This document shows, in pieces, positions 56,620 through 64,000 of a DNA stretch of 64,000 bases (position 1 is its first letter; each line of letters begins with the position of its first letter). Both the position numbers and the translations under genes were made by a program. This stretch comes from JAYOEY01 sp038120295. GTDB lineage: Bacteria > Pseudomonadota > Alphaproteobacteria > MPNO01 > UBA2964. Under the pieces are notes generated by a model, which saw only the letters and a program-made list of their open reading frames with translations, was not told where the DNA came from and did not search any database. The stretch covers positions 33,092 through 97,091 of the forward strand of contig JAYOLL010000012.1 in NCBI GenBank assembly GCA_038120295.1. The letters run 5' to 3'.

Positions 56620-58227
56620 CTAAGGCCCGTGCCCCGTCGCCAGCGGGCTGCCATCGGCGAGGTCGATCATGCGGCGGGCGAGTCGTTCCGTCATCTCCAT
56701 CCGCTTTCCGGCATGCGCCGGATCGTCCCAAAGGTTTTCGAACTCGTTCGGATCGCTGGTCAGATCGTAGAGCTCGCCCCAGTCGGCCTGCGAATACATC
56801 GTGATGCGCCAGTTGTCGGCTACCAGGGTACGGGCGCGGAAATTGGGCTCGAATCCCATATAGCCGCGGCGCTGGTCTTCCTCGACGATCATCCCGTCAT
56901 GCCCTTCGCCCGCCGCCGCCATGGCGGGCAGCGATTTGCCCTGCATGCCGTTGAAGCCGGCGATTCCTGCGCGCTCCAGCACCGAGTTGGCGATATCGAG
57001 CGTGCCGGCATAGGCGTCGGTTGAATCGGGGCGGCCTGCGTCGGCCGGGTCGGACCAGATGCAGGGCACGCGGATCAGGCCCTGATAGTGCAGCGCAGCC
57101 TTCAGCATGAGCTGGTGGTCGCCCATGAAGTCGCCGTGATCGGTGGTGAAGATGACCACCGTGTTGTCGGCAAGCCCGCTTTCTTCGAGCGATTTTAGCA
57201 CCCGACCGATCGCGTCGTCGATCATGGTGATGCCGCCGTAATTGAGCGCGATGGCGTGGCGCGCCTCTTCTTCTGTGCAGGCAAAGGCGCGCTGGCCGCC
57301 TTTTTGCGCACGTCCCTCGTCGCGTTCCCGGTGAATCTCGGCGAGCTGCGGCGGCAGCTTCTCTTTCGGGTGATGGAAAGCTTCAGGCGTCGGCACATCG
57401 GCGGGGTCGTACATGTCGAAATAACGCCCCGGAGCGGTGAAAGGGTGGTGCGGATCGGGGAAGGAGCACTGTAAGAAGAACGGCTTCCCATCGCCCGATT
57501 TCGCCTGTCTCTCGATGAACTCGACGGTTTTCTCGGCGACGAAAGTCGTTGGATACAGCTCTTCCGGAATGCGGGTGCGCCAGGCCTGCGGCGATGCGAT
57601 CTCCCGGTTCGCCGGGAGCGCGTTGTCGGGTCCGCGCAGGCTGTCAGGGTCTGAGTGCCGTTCGGCGAGCCACCGGCTGTAATGGCCGGTGACCTTGTCG
57701 CCATGGCCGATGGCGAGTGCAATCTCATCGAAACCGTAAAACGGCAATTCCGGTTCGAAGCCCGCCTCGCCCTTCCAGGTCGGCGGCAATTCCTGATCGT
57801 AGCGCCCGTCGAGCCACTGGTTCCGGCGCGCTTCGGCAAGCGCTTCGGGCGGCTGGACCTTATCCGGGTCGGGCTGCGGCAGGCCGACTTCGATCGGGTT
57901 GGCGCTGATGCTTTGCAGGTGGCTCTTGCCGATCAGGGCGTTGCGGTAACCGGCGGCGCGCAGCAGCTCCGTAAAGGTCACCGCCTGGCGCGACAGCGGG
58001 ATCCCGTTCTGCCGCACTCCGTGGAGCGAGGGCATCCGTCCCGTCATAAGCGTGCCGCGGTTGGGCATGCAGATCGGACAGGCGACATAGAACCGGTCGA
58101 ACCGTGTGCCGCGCGCTGCGATCCCGTCGATATTCGGCGTCTGCACGATCTCGTTGCCGTAGCAGCCGAGATGGTCGGCGCGGTGCTGGTCGTTGATGAA
58201 AAGCAGAAAATTCGGTGCGTCGGCCAT
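56620..58227 (-). CDS. Type I sulfatase
   Basis: A 535-residue cytoplasmic-looking sulfatase (no signal peptide). The formylglycine site is Cys53 in CMPNR (C-x-P-x-R) within CPICMPNRGTLMTGR. Metal ligands include Asp13 in NDQHRADH and the FTTDHGDFMGDHQLM segment, and the substrate Lys is probably in ALIGKSHLQ. It needs a formylglycine-generating enzyme, which is not in the window. The substrate may be a sulfate or a phosphonate monoester. It ends with a C-terminal sub-domain typical of choline-sulfatase-like members. Confidence 0.92.
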   Translation of the reverse strand: MADAPNFLLFINDQHRADHLGCYGNEIVQTPNIDGIAARGTRFDRFYVACPICMPNRGTLMTGRMPSLHGVRQNGIPLSRQAVTFTELLRAAGYRNALIGKSHLQSISANPIEVGLPQPDPDKVQPPEALAEARRNQWLDGRYDQELPPTWKGEAGFEPELPFYGFDEIALAIGHGDKVTGHYSRWLAERHSDPDSLRGPDNALPANREIASPQAWRTRIPEELYPTTFVAEKTVEFIERQAKSGDGKPFFLQCSFPDPHHPFTAPGRYFDMYDPADVPTPEAFHHPKEKLPPQLAEIHRERDEGRAQKGGQRAFACTEEEARHAIALNYGGITMIDDAIGRVLKSLEESGLADNTVVIFTTDHGDFMGDHQLMLKAALHYQGLIRVPCIWSDPADAGRPDSTDAYAGTLDIANSVLERAGIAGFNGMQGKSLPAMAAAGEGHDGMIVEEDQRRGYMGFEPNFRARTLVADNWRITMYSQADWGELYDLTSDPNEFENLWDDPAHAGKRMEMTERLARRMIDLADGSPLATGHGP

Positions 58228-58249
58228 GATCTCTCCCTGATTAATTTAT

Positions 58250-59356
58250 TCAGACCGATGTGACTGTCGGATCGGTCTTTTCGGTCTCCTTCTTCTTGGT
58301 CATCGAGCCGATTATCCGGTCGAGCGCCGAGAAAAGAATCTCGACGCTGTAGCCCACCATAAAGGCGATGGCGAGCGGCGATGCCGCGCCGAGCCCGCTT
58401 TCACTGCCAGCGGGGATTATCCAGGAAAACAGCCAGGCGAAGGTCAGTCCGGCGATCATGCCGAGGTAAAGCCGGATACGATAGCTCTCCGTGTGGTTGG
58501 GCAGAAATATCTTGGCCCGGATTTCGCGCGAAATCTCGCGCAGGACGAAGACGATCGCGCCGAGCAGCCCGAGCAGAAGGGGCAGCACATATTCGACGAC
58601 GGCGGCGTTCAGGATGCGTTGAGATTCGACATAGATCTGCTCTCCCTCGCCACGCAGCAGCATTCGTGGGATCCCCAATGTGCTCCATTTAAGTGATTCA
58701 TAAAGTGCGCGGACGCTGATCTCCGCATTGTCGATTTCGTTGTCCAGGTTGGGCCTTTCGACTTCGGTCAGAGTGTCGAATTCGCTGGAAAGCAGGATTA
58801 CGTCCGCGTCTTTGGCGCCGTTCGGCGCCAGTGTCGTCTGCCGCGCGATCCTGGCGTCCAGGGTCTTGATCCGGTTGATCAGAGTGTTTTTCTTTTTTTG
58901 GAGAGTCTGCTGCGTTGTCGTCGCTTCCACGGCGCGTTTCAGGATGTTCGACCCGACAATCCAGTATATCTGGAACAGCAGGACGGTGATGATGGTCGCC
59001 AGCCCGATCAGCGAATAGCGCCGGGCGATCCACTGGCAGCGGGCGCGTTTCTCCGGCACGCCTGCGCCAACCGAGTCGGCAATTTCTGAATTGACCTCAA
59101 TGGTTTCGATCGTCGCCGGTTGTACCAGCGTCGACAGGGTGTTCAGGTCGAGCCAGAACTGTGCTTCGCGCGCCGCATCCCAGTCGTCCCGCGGCGTGCG
59201 GCAGGCCTCGATGACCCGGCTGACGAGTTCGGCCGGGGCTTCCCTGTGATTGTGGGCGAGATAGGCAATCAGGAGTCTTGCGGATGCCAGGTTCCGTTCC
59301 AGCAGCCTGTCTTCACTCTCGCCGGCGTTGGCTTCATCTCCGGAAATTTCCGACAT
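58250..59356 (-). CDS. Uncharacterised four-helix membrane protein
   Basis: The 368-residue protein is not recognised. There is an N-terminal cytosolic region of about 125 residues, then helix 1 (YSLIGLATIITVLLFQIYWI, about 130-150). A coiled-coil periplasmic stretch follows (TTQQTLQKKKNTLINRIKTL and on), then helix 2 (YVLPLLLGLLGAIVFVLREI), helix 3 (IRLYLGMIAGLTFAWLFSWI) and helix 4 (LAIAFMVGYSVEILFSALDR). It ends with a KKKETEKTD tail. This is a plausible stress or mechanosensor-like architecture, but no function is claimed. The secreted DUF2914-like gene lies 12 bp upstream on the same strand. Confidence 0.7.
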   Translation of the reverse strand: MSEISGDEANAGESEDRLLERNLASARLLIAYLAHNHREAPAELVSRVIEACRTPRDDWDAAREAQFWLDLNTLSTLVQPATIETIEVNSEIADSVGAGVPEKRARCQWIARRYSLIGLATIITVLLFQIYWIVGSNILKRAVEATTTQQTLQKKKNTLINRIKTLDARIARQTTLAPNGAKDADVILLSSEFDTLTEVERPNLDNEIDNAEISVRALYESLKWSTLGIPRMLLRGEGEQIYVESQRILNAAVVEYVLPLLLGLLGAIVFVLREISREIRAKIFLPNHTESYRIRLYLGMIAGLTFAWLFSWIIPAGSESGLGAASPLAIAFMVGYSVEILFSALDRIIGSMTKKKETEKTDPTVTSV

Positions 59357-59368
59357 ACGAACCGGTCT

Positions 59369-59941
59369 CTATCTGATTTCGAATTCGATTTCGCAGGGAG
59401 CGCCCGTTCCCGAGCAGGGCACATGGTCGCCGAGTCTGTCCCTGATATCCACGCGCCAGAGTCCCTTCCTCAGCTTCGCCTTGTTGCTGTACGTGCGCCA
59501 GTCGAAGAAGCCGCGATTTTCTGCCTCCAGTTTCAGACCCTTGATGTCGTTGTCGGAGACGTTGTCGCCGGTGACCTTGATCCTGTCCTTGATGCTCCAG
59601 CGGCTGCCGACCTTGTATTTCCAGATATGCCGAAAGGGGAGCCGCTTGTCCCTAATGAGTCGTTCGAACGCCTTGTCGTTTCCAGCCGACCGCATCCAGA
59701 CGTGAACGGTCTGTCCCAGCGTGATACTCAGTTCCAGCCTTCCCTGGGGGCAGCGCCGCCTGATGGCCTTTGCAAGCGCCCAGTCTGCAACGATGTGAAA
59801 TTCCTTTGTGTCGTGGCCATCCACAGCGGCCTTGATGACCGGATCTTCCGGGCCGCCGCACTGCGTCGCTCGGGCTGGCGGCGCCCAGGACATCCATATC
59901 AGCGCCATTGCCACGCCGACTGCAATCGAACCTGTCTGCAT
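59369..59941 (-). CDS. Secreted DUF2914-like protein
   Basis: ATG 59941 follows GGAAGGGCC and begins MQTGSIAVGVAMALIWMSWA, a signal peptide cleaved after ARA. The mature region of about 165 residues contains HVWMRSAGN, SRWSIKDRIKV and the FFDWRTYSNKAKL, GLWRVDIRDRLGD block, which resembles the DUF2914 fold (WRTxS...G.WRVDV). It has Cys pairs (Cys28, Cys near 50 and two near the end) that may form disulfides. It sits 12 bp upstream of the four-helix protein, so it is probably its periplasmic partner. Confidence 0.6.
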   Translation of the reverse strand: MQTGSIAVGVAMALIWMSWAPPARATQCGGPEDPVIKAAVDGHDTKEFHIVADWALAKAIRRRCPQGRLELSITLGQTVHVWMRSAGNDKAFERLIRDKRLPFRHIWKYKVGSRWSIKDRIKVTGDNVSDNDIKGLKLEAENRGFFDWRTYSNKAKLRKGLWRVDIRDRLGDHVPCSGTGAPCEIEFEIR

Positions 59942-60135
59942 TGGCCCTTCCCCCGAAGCCTTTCCATATTCTCTTTTCCGGGCAAGGGTGCCCGTTTTAA
60001 GGAAACGCGGCAAGTTTAGGCAGGATGGTCGCGGGTCTGTTTCTTTCCATTCAGGGTTGCGTGTCGCCAACTGCCATCTCATCATCATCGCAGGTGCGAG
60101 CGATCGGCAATCGAGGGCGGTAAGGGGGAAGGGTC

Positions 60136-60945
60136 ATGGAATTTTCCGGCGCTGGCAGGAGACTTGGAGATGCCGATTTCGAACGCGTGGCGCTCAGGCT
60201 GCAATGCGAGGTGGCTGCTGTTCGGGCAGTGGCGGAAGTAGAGTCCGGCGGTCGAACCGGTTTCCTGAATGACAAAAGGCCGAAAATCCTGTTCGAGTCG
60301 CGCTGGTTCCACAAGCTGATCGGCGGCGAATACGACGACTCCCATCCGCATATCTCGACCCCGAAATGGGTTCGTAACTATACCGGCGGTGCGGGGGAAT
60401 ACGACCGGTTAGCCGAAGCGATCGATCTCCACCGGGACGCCGCGCTGAAGTCGGCGAGCTGGGGCATGTTTCAGGTTCTCGGTGCCAATCATCGCGTAGC
60501 GGGTTTCGACGATGTCGAGAGTTTCGTCTCGGCGCATTGCGAGTCGGAAGGTGCGCATCTCGACGGGTTCGCCGGTTTCGTGCTTGGCAACCGTCTCGAC
60601 GACGAGTTGCGAGACAAGAGGTGGGCGGATTTTGCCCGTGGCTATAACGGGCCGGGTTATGCCGCCAACCGCTACGATGTGAAGATGGCGGAGGCCTATG
60701 CGAAACACGCCGGCGGGCTGGTGATGCCGACGACGCTCGAGATTCAGGAGGCACTCAATGCGCGCGGCGCGTCTCTCGTCGCAGACGGCATATCGGGGCG
60801 CAACACTCGAAACGCGATCCGCGATTTTCAGATGCGCGAAGGTCTTGAGGCTACCGGCGCGATAAATGCCGAAACGCTTGAAGCGCTCGGGCTATACGTC
60901 GCGCACGATCCGATCGCGATGTCGGCGGAGCTAAACGGGGATTAG
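60136..60945 (+). CDS. N-acetylmuramidase with peptidoglycan-binding domain
   Basis: The 269-residue enzyme consists of an N-terminal N-acetylmuramidase (DUF3380) catalytic domain (about 1-190), with the catalytic Glu likely in VAEVESGGRTGF and FESRWFHKL, and a C-terminal PG_binding_1 domain (about 200-260; ISGRNTRNAIRDFQMREGLE). Such enzymes are often phage endolysins, but no phage genes are nearby. There is no signal peptide, so export would need a holin or lysis. Its stop overlaps the convergent hydrolase stop by 4 bp. Confidence 0.85.
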   Translation: MEFSGAGRRLGDADFERVALRLQCEVAAVRAVAEVESGGRTGFLNDKRPKILFESRWFHKLIGGEYDDSHPHISTPKWVRNYTGGAGEYDRLAEAIDLHRDAALKSASWGMFQVLGANHRVAGFDDVESFVSAHCESEGAHLDGFAGFVLGNRLDDELRDKRWADFARGYNGPGYAANRYDVKMAEAYAKHAGGLVMPTTLEIQEALNARGASLVADGISGRNTRNAIRDFQMREGLEATGAINAETLEALGLYVAHDPIAMSAELNGD

Positions 60946-61874
60946 CGCCCCAACCCGGCCTCATCCAGAAACGCCGCTGCAATCCGCGCGGCTTCTTCGG
61001 GCGCTTCCAGCTGTAGCATGTGCGTGGTACCGGGCACGGCCTCGTATGGGTGCCCGAATTCCTCGTGCAGTGCGCGGTTGACGAGGCCCGGTGCGCGGGC
61101 GTGCGGGTCGTCGGGGTCGCTGGCGATAATCTTGAACGGTCCTTTCAGGTCGCCGAGACGCGGGCAGAGATCGAGCGCGGAGTTCGTGGCGTAGACCTGG
61201 CTTTCGCCTGCCGGCGGGCAACAAAGCGACCAGTGTCCGGCTTCGTCTCCGGCTTCCTTGTCTTCGCGCAGGATCGATCGTGCCATCAGCTCGTGCGAGC
61301 CCTCAATCCAGCGGGCGAGGCTTTTCGACGACCGGAATTGCGCGGCGAGGTCGTCGGGACTTGCGAACCGTTCCGGCCGGTCCTTCGACCAGCCGGACAG
61401 CGTCAGCTCGAAATCGCGCGCTACCTCGTGGTAGCGATGTCCGGGAGACGTTACCAATGGCGGGTCGAACAGAACCAGCGCGTCCCATCGGAAACCGAAC
61501 TCGTAAGCGTGCCAGACTGACGTCACGCCCGAAATCGAATGAAATATGCCGGCGGTCGGCTTCTCGCCGAAGGAGTCCCGAATACCGTCGAACACGCGGT
61601 TCATGTCGCGTACGAAAAACGGCACATCGTGATGCGAAACATCGTCGTGCCGCGGGTTCCAGCCGTGATTGCGCTGGTCGTATATGGCGAGGTCGAACCG
61701 GTCGGTCAGGTGGCGCCAGAACGGAAAATAGGCATCGATGGCGAAACCGTTGCCGTGGGCCAGAACGATGCGCGGACCGTCAGGGTTGCCGTGCCGGCGG
61801 ACGCGGATCACCGCGCCGTCCTCCATTGTCAGGTCCAGAATGTCTTGTGGATCGGGAAGTTCGAATGTCGTCAT
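60942..61874 (-). CDS. Alpha/beta hydrolase
   Basis: A 310-residue hydrolase. ATG 61874 (MTTFELPDPQ) is favoured over the longer open frame to 62021, whose first 50 residues look non-coding. HGNGFAID gives the oxyanion region. The nucleophile is in the FHSISG elbow (G-x-S-x-G like, with His in the first position), the acid in IIASDPDDPHARAPG, and the catalytic His in PGTTHMLQLEAP. The substrate is unknown. It is divergent from the CocE gene, with 161 bp between. Confidence 0.85.
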   Translation of the reverse strand: MTTFELPDPQDILDLTMEDGAVIRVRRHGNPDGPRIVLAHGNGFAIDAYFPFWRHLTDRFDLAIYDQRNHGWNPRHDDVSHHDVPFFVRDMNRVFDGIRDSFGEKPTAGIFHSISGVTSVWHAYEFGFRWDALVLFDPPLVTSPGHRYHEVARDFELTLSGWSKDRPERFASPDDLAAQFRSSKSLARWIEGSHELMARSILREDKEAGDEAGHWSLCCPPAGESQVYATNSALDLCPRLGDLKGPFKIIASDPDDPHARAPGLVNRALHEEFGHPYEAVPGTTHMLQLEAPEEAARIAAAFLDEAGLGR

Positions 61875-62035
61875 GGCGCGACGTTCTATCCCGATTGCTG
61901 CGCGACGGATAGAGGGAACGAATTTCATCGACCCTGTAGTGACGCTTCCCCGTTGGAGGAATATCCTCGCGGTCGACATAAAGAACATGAAAATGAAAAA
62001 CGCTGCGCGCAGGCGCAGCAAACAGGGAGGGCTGT

Positions 62036-63757
62036 ATGTTTTCTACCGACTGGACCACGTCGCCCCGCGAATTCGGCGTCATCGAGGAGCGTGACGTTCG
62101 CGTGCCGGTGGACGACGGCATTGCGCTGGACTGCGACATCTTCCGACCGGATGGCCCCGGCAAGTTCCCCGTCATCCTGACCGCTTCGCCCTACGAGAAA
62201 GCCGCGCAGTCGATGCCGATGATGCCGAAGGCGATGGGATTCGACCGCGCCTTTATCGAATCCGGCGATTTCAATTTCTATACGCGCCGCGGATACGTCT
62301 TCGTCATCATGAACATCCGCGGCACCTGGGCGTCCGATGGAATATTCGCCAACCGAAACCCCGATCGCCGGACGATCCAGGACCTCTACGAAGCCATCGA
62401 ATGGCTGGCGAAGCAGCCCTGGTGCGACGGCAATGTCGGCATGTTCGGTGTGTCCTATTTCTCGGTCGTTCAGAAGCGCGTCGCAGCGCTCAAGCCGCCG
62501 TCGCTCAAATGCATCTTCGCGCCCTATGGCTGGACCGACGGCTATCGCGACCTGTTCTATCATGGCGGCATATTCTCCTACGGCTTCTTCCAGGCCTGGA
62601 CGCAGCATCGCGGTGGCGGGTTCAGGATCGACAAGGATCTGCGGGCCGAGATGGGCGACAATGCCTACACCGACGCGCTCGAAGAACTGCGAAACGATCC
62701 CGAGATCATGGCGATCCCGTTTCTCGCCGGGGTGCTCGACAATCCGGAGCGCGACCGCAATCCGCTGGTGCTCGAAATTCTGATGCACCGGTTCGACGAT
62801 GAGTACTACCGGGAGCGCGCCCCCGATTTTGCCCAGCAGGACCAGATTCCCGCCTATTTCGGAGCCGACTGGGGCATGTTCGGTTTTCATATGCCGGGCG
62901 ATGTGCGCGCCTTCGAAAACTGGAACGGGTCGAAAAAATTCGTCATGGGACCGCCCTGCTATCTCGACCGGCCGGTCTATCAGTACGCTTATGAATCGCT
63001 CCGCTGGTTCGATCACTGGCTCAAGGACAACGATACGGGGCTGATGGATGAGGCTCCGGTCAATCTCTTTATTGTCGGATCCGGCGAGTGGAAGGAAGCC
63101 GAAGCCTGGCCCGTGCCCGGCACCCGCTGGACGCCGTTCTATCTGCACAAGGACGGCATCCTGTCGGAGCACGAATTCTGGCCTGACGACGAAGCGTCGC
63201 GCTATCCCGATTCGCCCTACGAGCGCGGCTCGGTCAGTTTCATCACACCGCCGGTCTTCGAAAACACCGAAATCTGCGGGCCAATCGTGCTCAATTTCTA
63301 CGGCTCCACGACCGACACGGAGGTGTTGTGGTTCGCCAGCCTGTGGCTGGTCGAGCCCGATGGGACAGAGTCCATGCTGACGCGTGGCTGGCTGCGCGGG
63401 TCGCAGCGTAAGCTCGACGAGGCGAAATCCAGGCCCTGGAAGCCGGTGCACGAGCATTCCGGACGGGAGAAGCTGACACCCGGCGAAGTCTACGAATTCA
63501 GCATGCAGATCCGGCCCTATGGCATTCTATTGACCGACGGCCAGCGGTTGAAGCTCAAAATTTCATCCTCTGACCTGGAAAAGGTGACAAGCTTCAACGA
63601 GCGCACCTCGCGCGGTCATCTGCTGCGCCCCACAGCCTCGACGGTCACGGTCCATCACAGTCATGATTATCCGTCCCATCTGCTGCTTCCGATTACAAAG
63701 GGCAACCGGATCGAAATGTTCTTTTCCGGCGGCAAGCTGCCCCGGCTCGACGAGTAA
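62036..63757 (+). CDS. CocE/NonD family hydrolase (X-Pro dipeptidyl-peptidase S15)
   Basis: A 573-residue serine hydrolase. The alpha/beta core begins RDVRVPVDDGIALDCDIFRP. The nucleophile Ser140 is in the FGVSYFSV elbow, and the C-terminal jelly-roll domain (about 330-560) starts near GTRWTPFYLHKDG. The family cleaves esters, amides or cocaine-like compounds, and the natural substrate is unknown. GCAAACAGGGAGGGCTGT gives a good ribosome site. It is the last complete gene of the window. Confidence 0.9.
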   Translation: MFSTDWTTSPREFGVIEERDVRVPVDDGIALDCDIFRPDGPGKFPVILTASPYEKAAQSMPMMPKAMGFDRAFIESGDFNFYTRRGYVFVIMNIRGTWASDGIFANRNPDRRTIQDLYEAIEWLAKQPWCDGNVGMFGVSYFSVVQKRVAALKPPSLKCIFAPYGWTDGYRDLFYHGGIFSYGFFQAWTQHRGGGFRIDKDLRAEMGDNAYTDALEELRNDPEIMAIPFLAGVLDNPERDRNPLVLEILMHRFDDEYYRERAPDFAQQDQIPAYFGADWGMFGFHMPGDVRAFENWNGSKKFVMGPPCYLDRPVYQYAYESLRWFDHWLKDNDTGLMDEAPVNLFIVGSGEWKEAEAWPVPGTRWTPFYLHKDGILSEHEFWPDDEASRYPDSPYERGSVSFITPPVFENTEICGPIVLNFYGSTTDTEVLWFASLWLVEPDGTESMLTRGWLRGSQRKLDEAKSRPWKPVHEHSGREKLTPGEVYEFSMQIRPYGILLTDGQRLKLKISSSDLEKVTSFNERTSRGHLLRPTASTVTVHHSHDYPSHLLLPITKGNRIEMFFSGGKLPRLDE

Positions 63758-63777
63758 AACGGCTCAACGAAAATAAT

Positions 63778-63895
63778 TTGAGTAAAATCCCAATAAAATC
63801 CCAATAAAATCCATGCCGGTACCGAAATGCGACTCCGGTTTCGACATTAACCAGTTTTCGCGTCGAAATTCTTTACATCATTGGATTTTACTCAA
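63778..63895. repeat. AT-rich inverted repeat with a triple direct repeat
   Basis: TTGAGTAAAATCC (63778-63790) is the exact inverse of GGATTTTACTCAA (63883-63895). The 5' arm continues into two further copies of TAAAATCCCAA (to about 63812). The gap beyond 63757 is strikingly AT-rich compared with the genes. Confidence 0.7.
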
Positions 63896-63944
63896 GTTAA
63901 TAAATTCATAAGTGACTGAAATATAACAAGTTAACGGAGGTGGC

Positions 63945-63983
63945 ATGTGTCTAGCCCCCAAGTTCTGTGCCATTCCTGATTAG
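63945..63983 (+). CDS. Possible 12-residue leader peptide
   Basis: GGAGG four bases before ATG 63945 opens a 12-codon frame (MCLAPKFCAIPD) ending TAG at 63981-63983, followed by more non-coding DNA to the window edge. It has the form of a regulatory leader peptide, with two cysteines. The downstream gene is outside the window. Confidence 0.3.
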   Translation: MCLAPKFCAIPD

Positions 63984-64000
63984 AGTTTCGGCCACTGGCG

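Noticed and set aside
63778..63812. Repeated TAAAATCCCAA as a CRISPR-like array
   Set aside because: The copies are contiguous, 11 bp long and without spacers, so it is a short tandem repeat.

Overview
The window looks like a scaffold of an alphaproteobacterial chromosome, probably Rhodospirillales in the broad sense. The basis is high GC, many GTG starts, the gene order degP-serB-miaA-ilvBN-ilvC-leuA followed by mreBCD-mrdA-rodA, and a LysR regulator of the LsrB/VtlR type. It is draft sequence: 10 Ns sit at 27428-27437, and several genes are broken by a nonsense codon, a one-base frameshift or a deletion-like fusion. Some of these breaks may be assembly errors. I see no prophage, transposase or CRISPR array.

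Positions 1-17300 are core housekeeping. They hold the tail of a DUF2065 gene, degP, serB, a MetE-like methyltransferase, miaA, and the branched-chain amino acid genes ilvB, ilvN, ilvC and leuA. leuA has a Leu-rich leader ORF and a strong hairpin upstream. The rod-shape/elongasome operon mreB-mreC-mreD-mrdA-rodA and a tRNA-Lys(CTT) follow. Next come two genes that seem fused by a deletion (TIGR03032 and an M50/HlyD-type membrane protein), an aspartate-type aminotransferase, a small Lys/Ala-rich protein, an EF-G-like GTPase and msrP.

Positions 24600-32100 are accessory: two TauD-type dioxygenases, an EamA exporter, a broken amidohydrolase and a glutathione transferase. Then comes a block whose non-coding DNA is the most interesting part of the window. 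Read on the minus strand the order is lsrB-like regulator, a 21-bp palindrome, a multi-hairpin RNA candidate ending in a UUCG-loop terminator, ppk2, and two tandem sRNA-like units of about 90 nt. Each unit has a C-rich (anti-Shine-Dalgarno) hairpin loop and its own terminator. This resembles the AbcR (alpha-r15) sRNA locus that sits beside lsrB/vtlR in Rhizobiales.

Positions 32200-43600 carry trxB, a frameshifted clpS, an uncharacterised three-gene set (a 635-aa orphan protein, a 2OG-Fe(II) oxygenase and an ELM1-type protein), an Lrp-family regulator, greA, carB without an adjacent carA, and an amidase preceded by a small overlapping partner ORF.

Positions 43600-64000 are catabolic and accessory: an EamA transporter, a two-domain VOC protein, an acyl-CoA-dehydrogenase-like monooxygenase, and a tight minus-strand operon (MmgE/PrpD, acyl-CoA dehydrogenase, NDP-forming acyl-CoA synthetase). 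After these come an ankyrin protein, a periplasmic cyclophilin, an ornithine cyclodeaminase-like enzyme, cupins, a sulfatase, two membrane/secreted unknowns, an N-acetylmuramidase and two hydrolases. Several families of GC-rich palindromic repeats punctuate the intergenic gaps.
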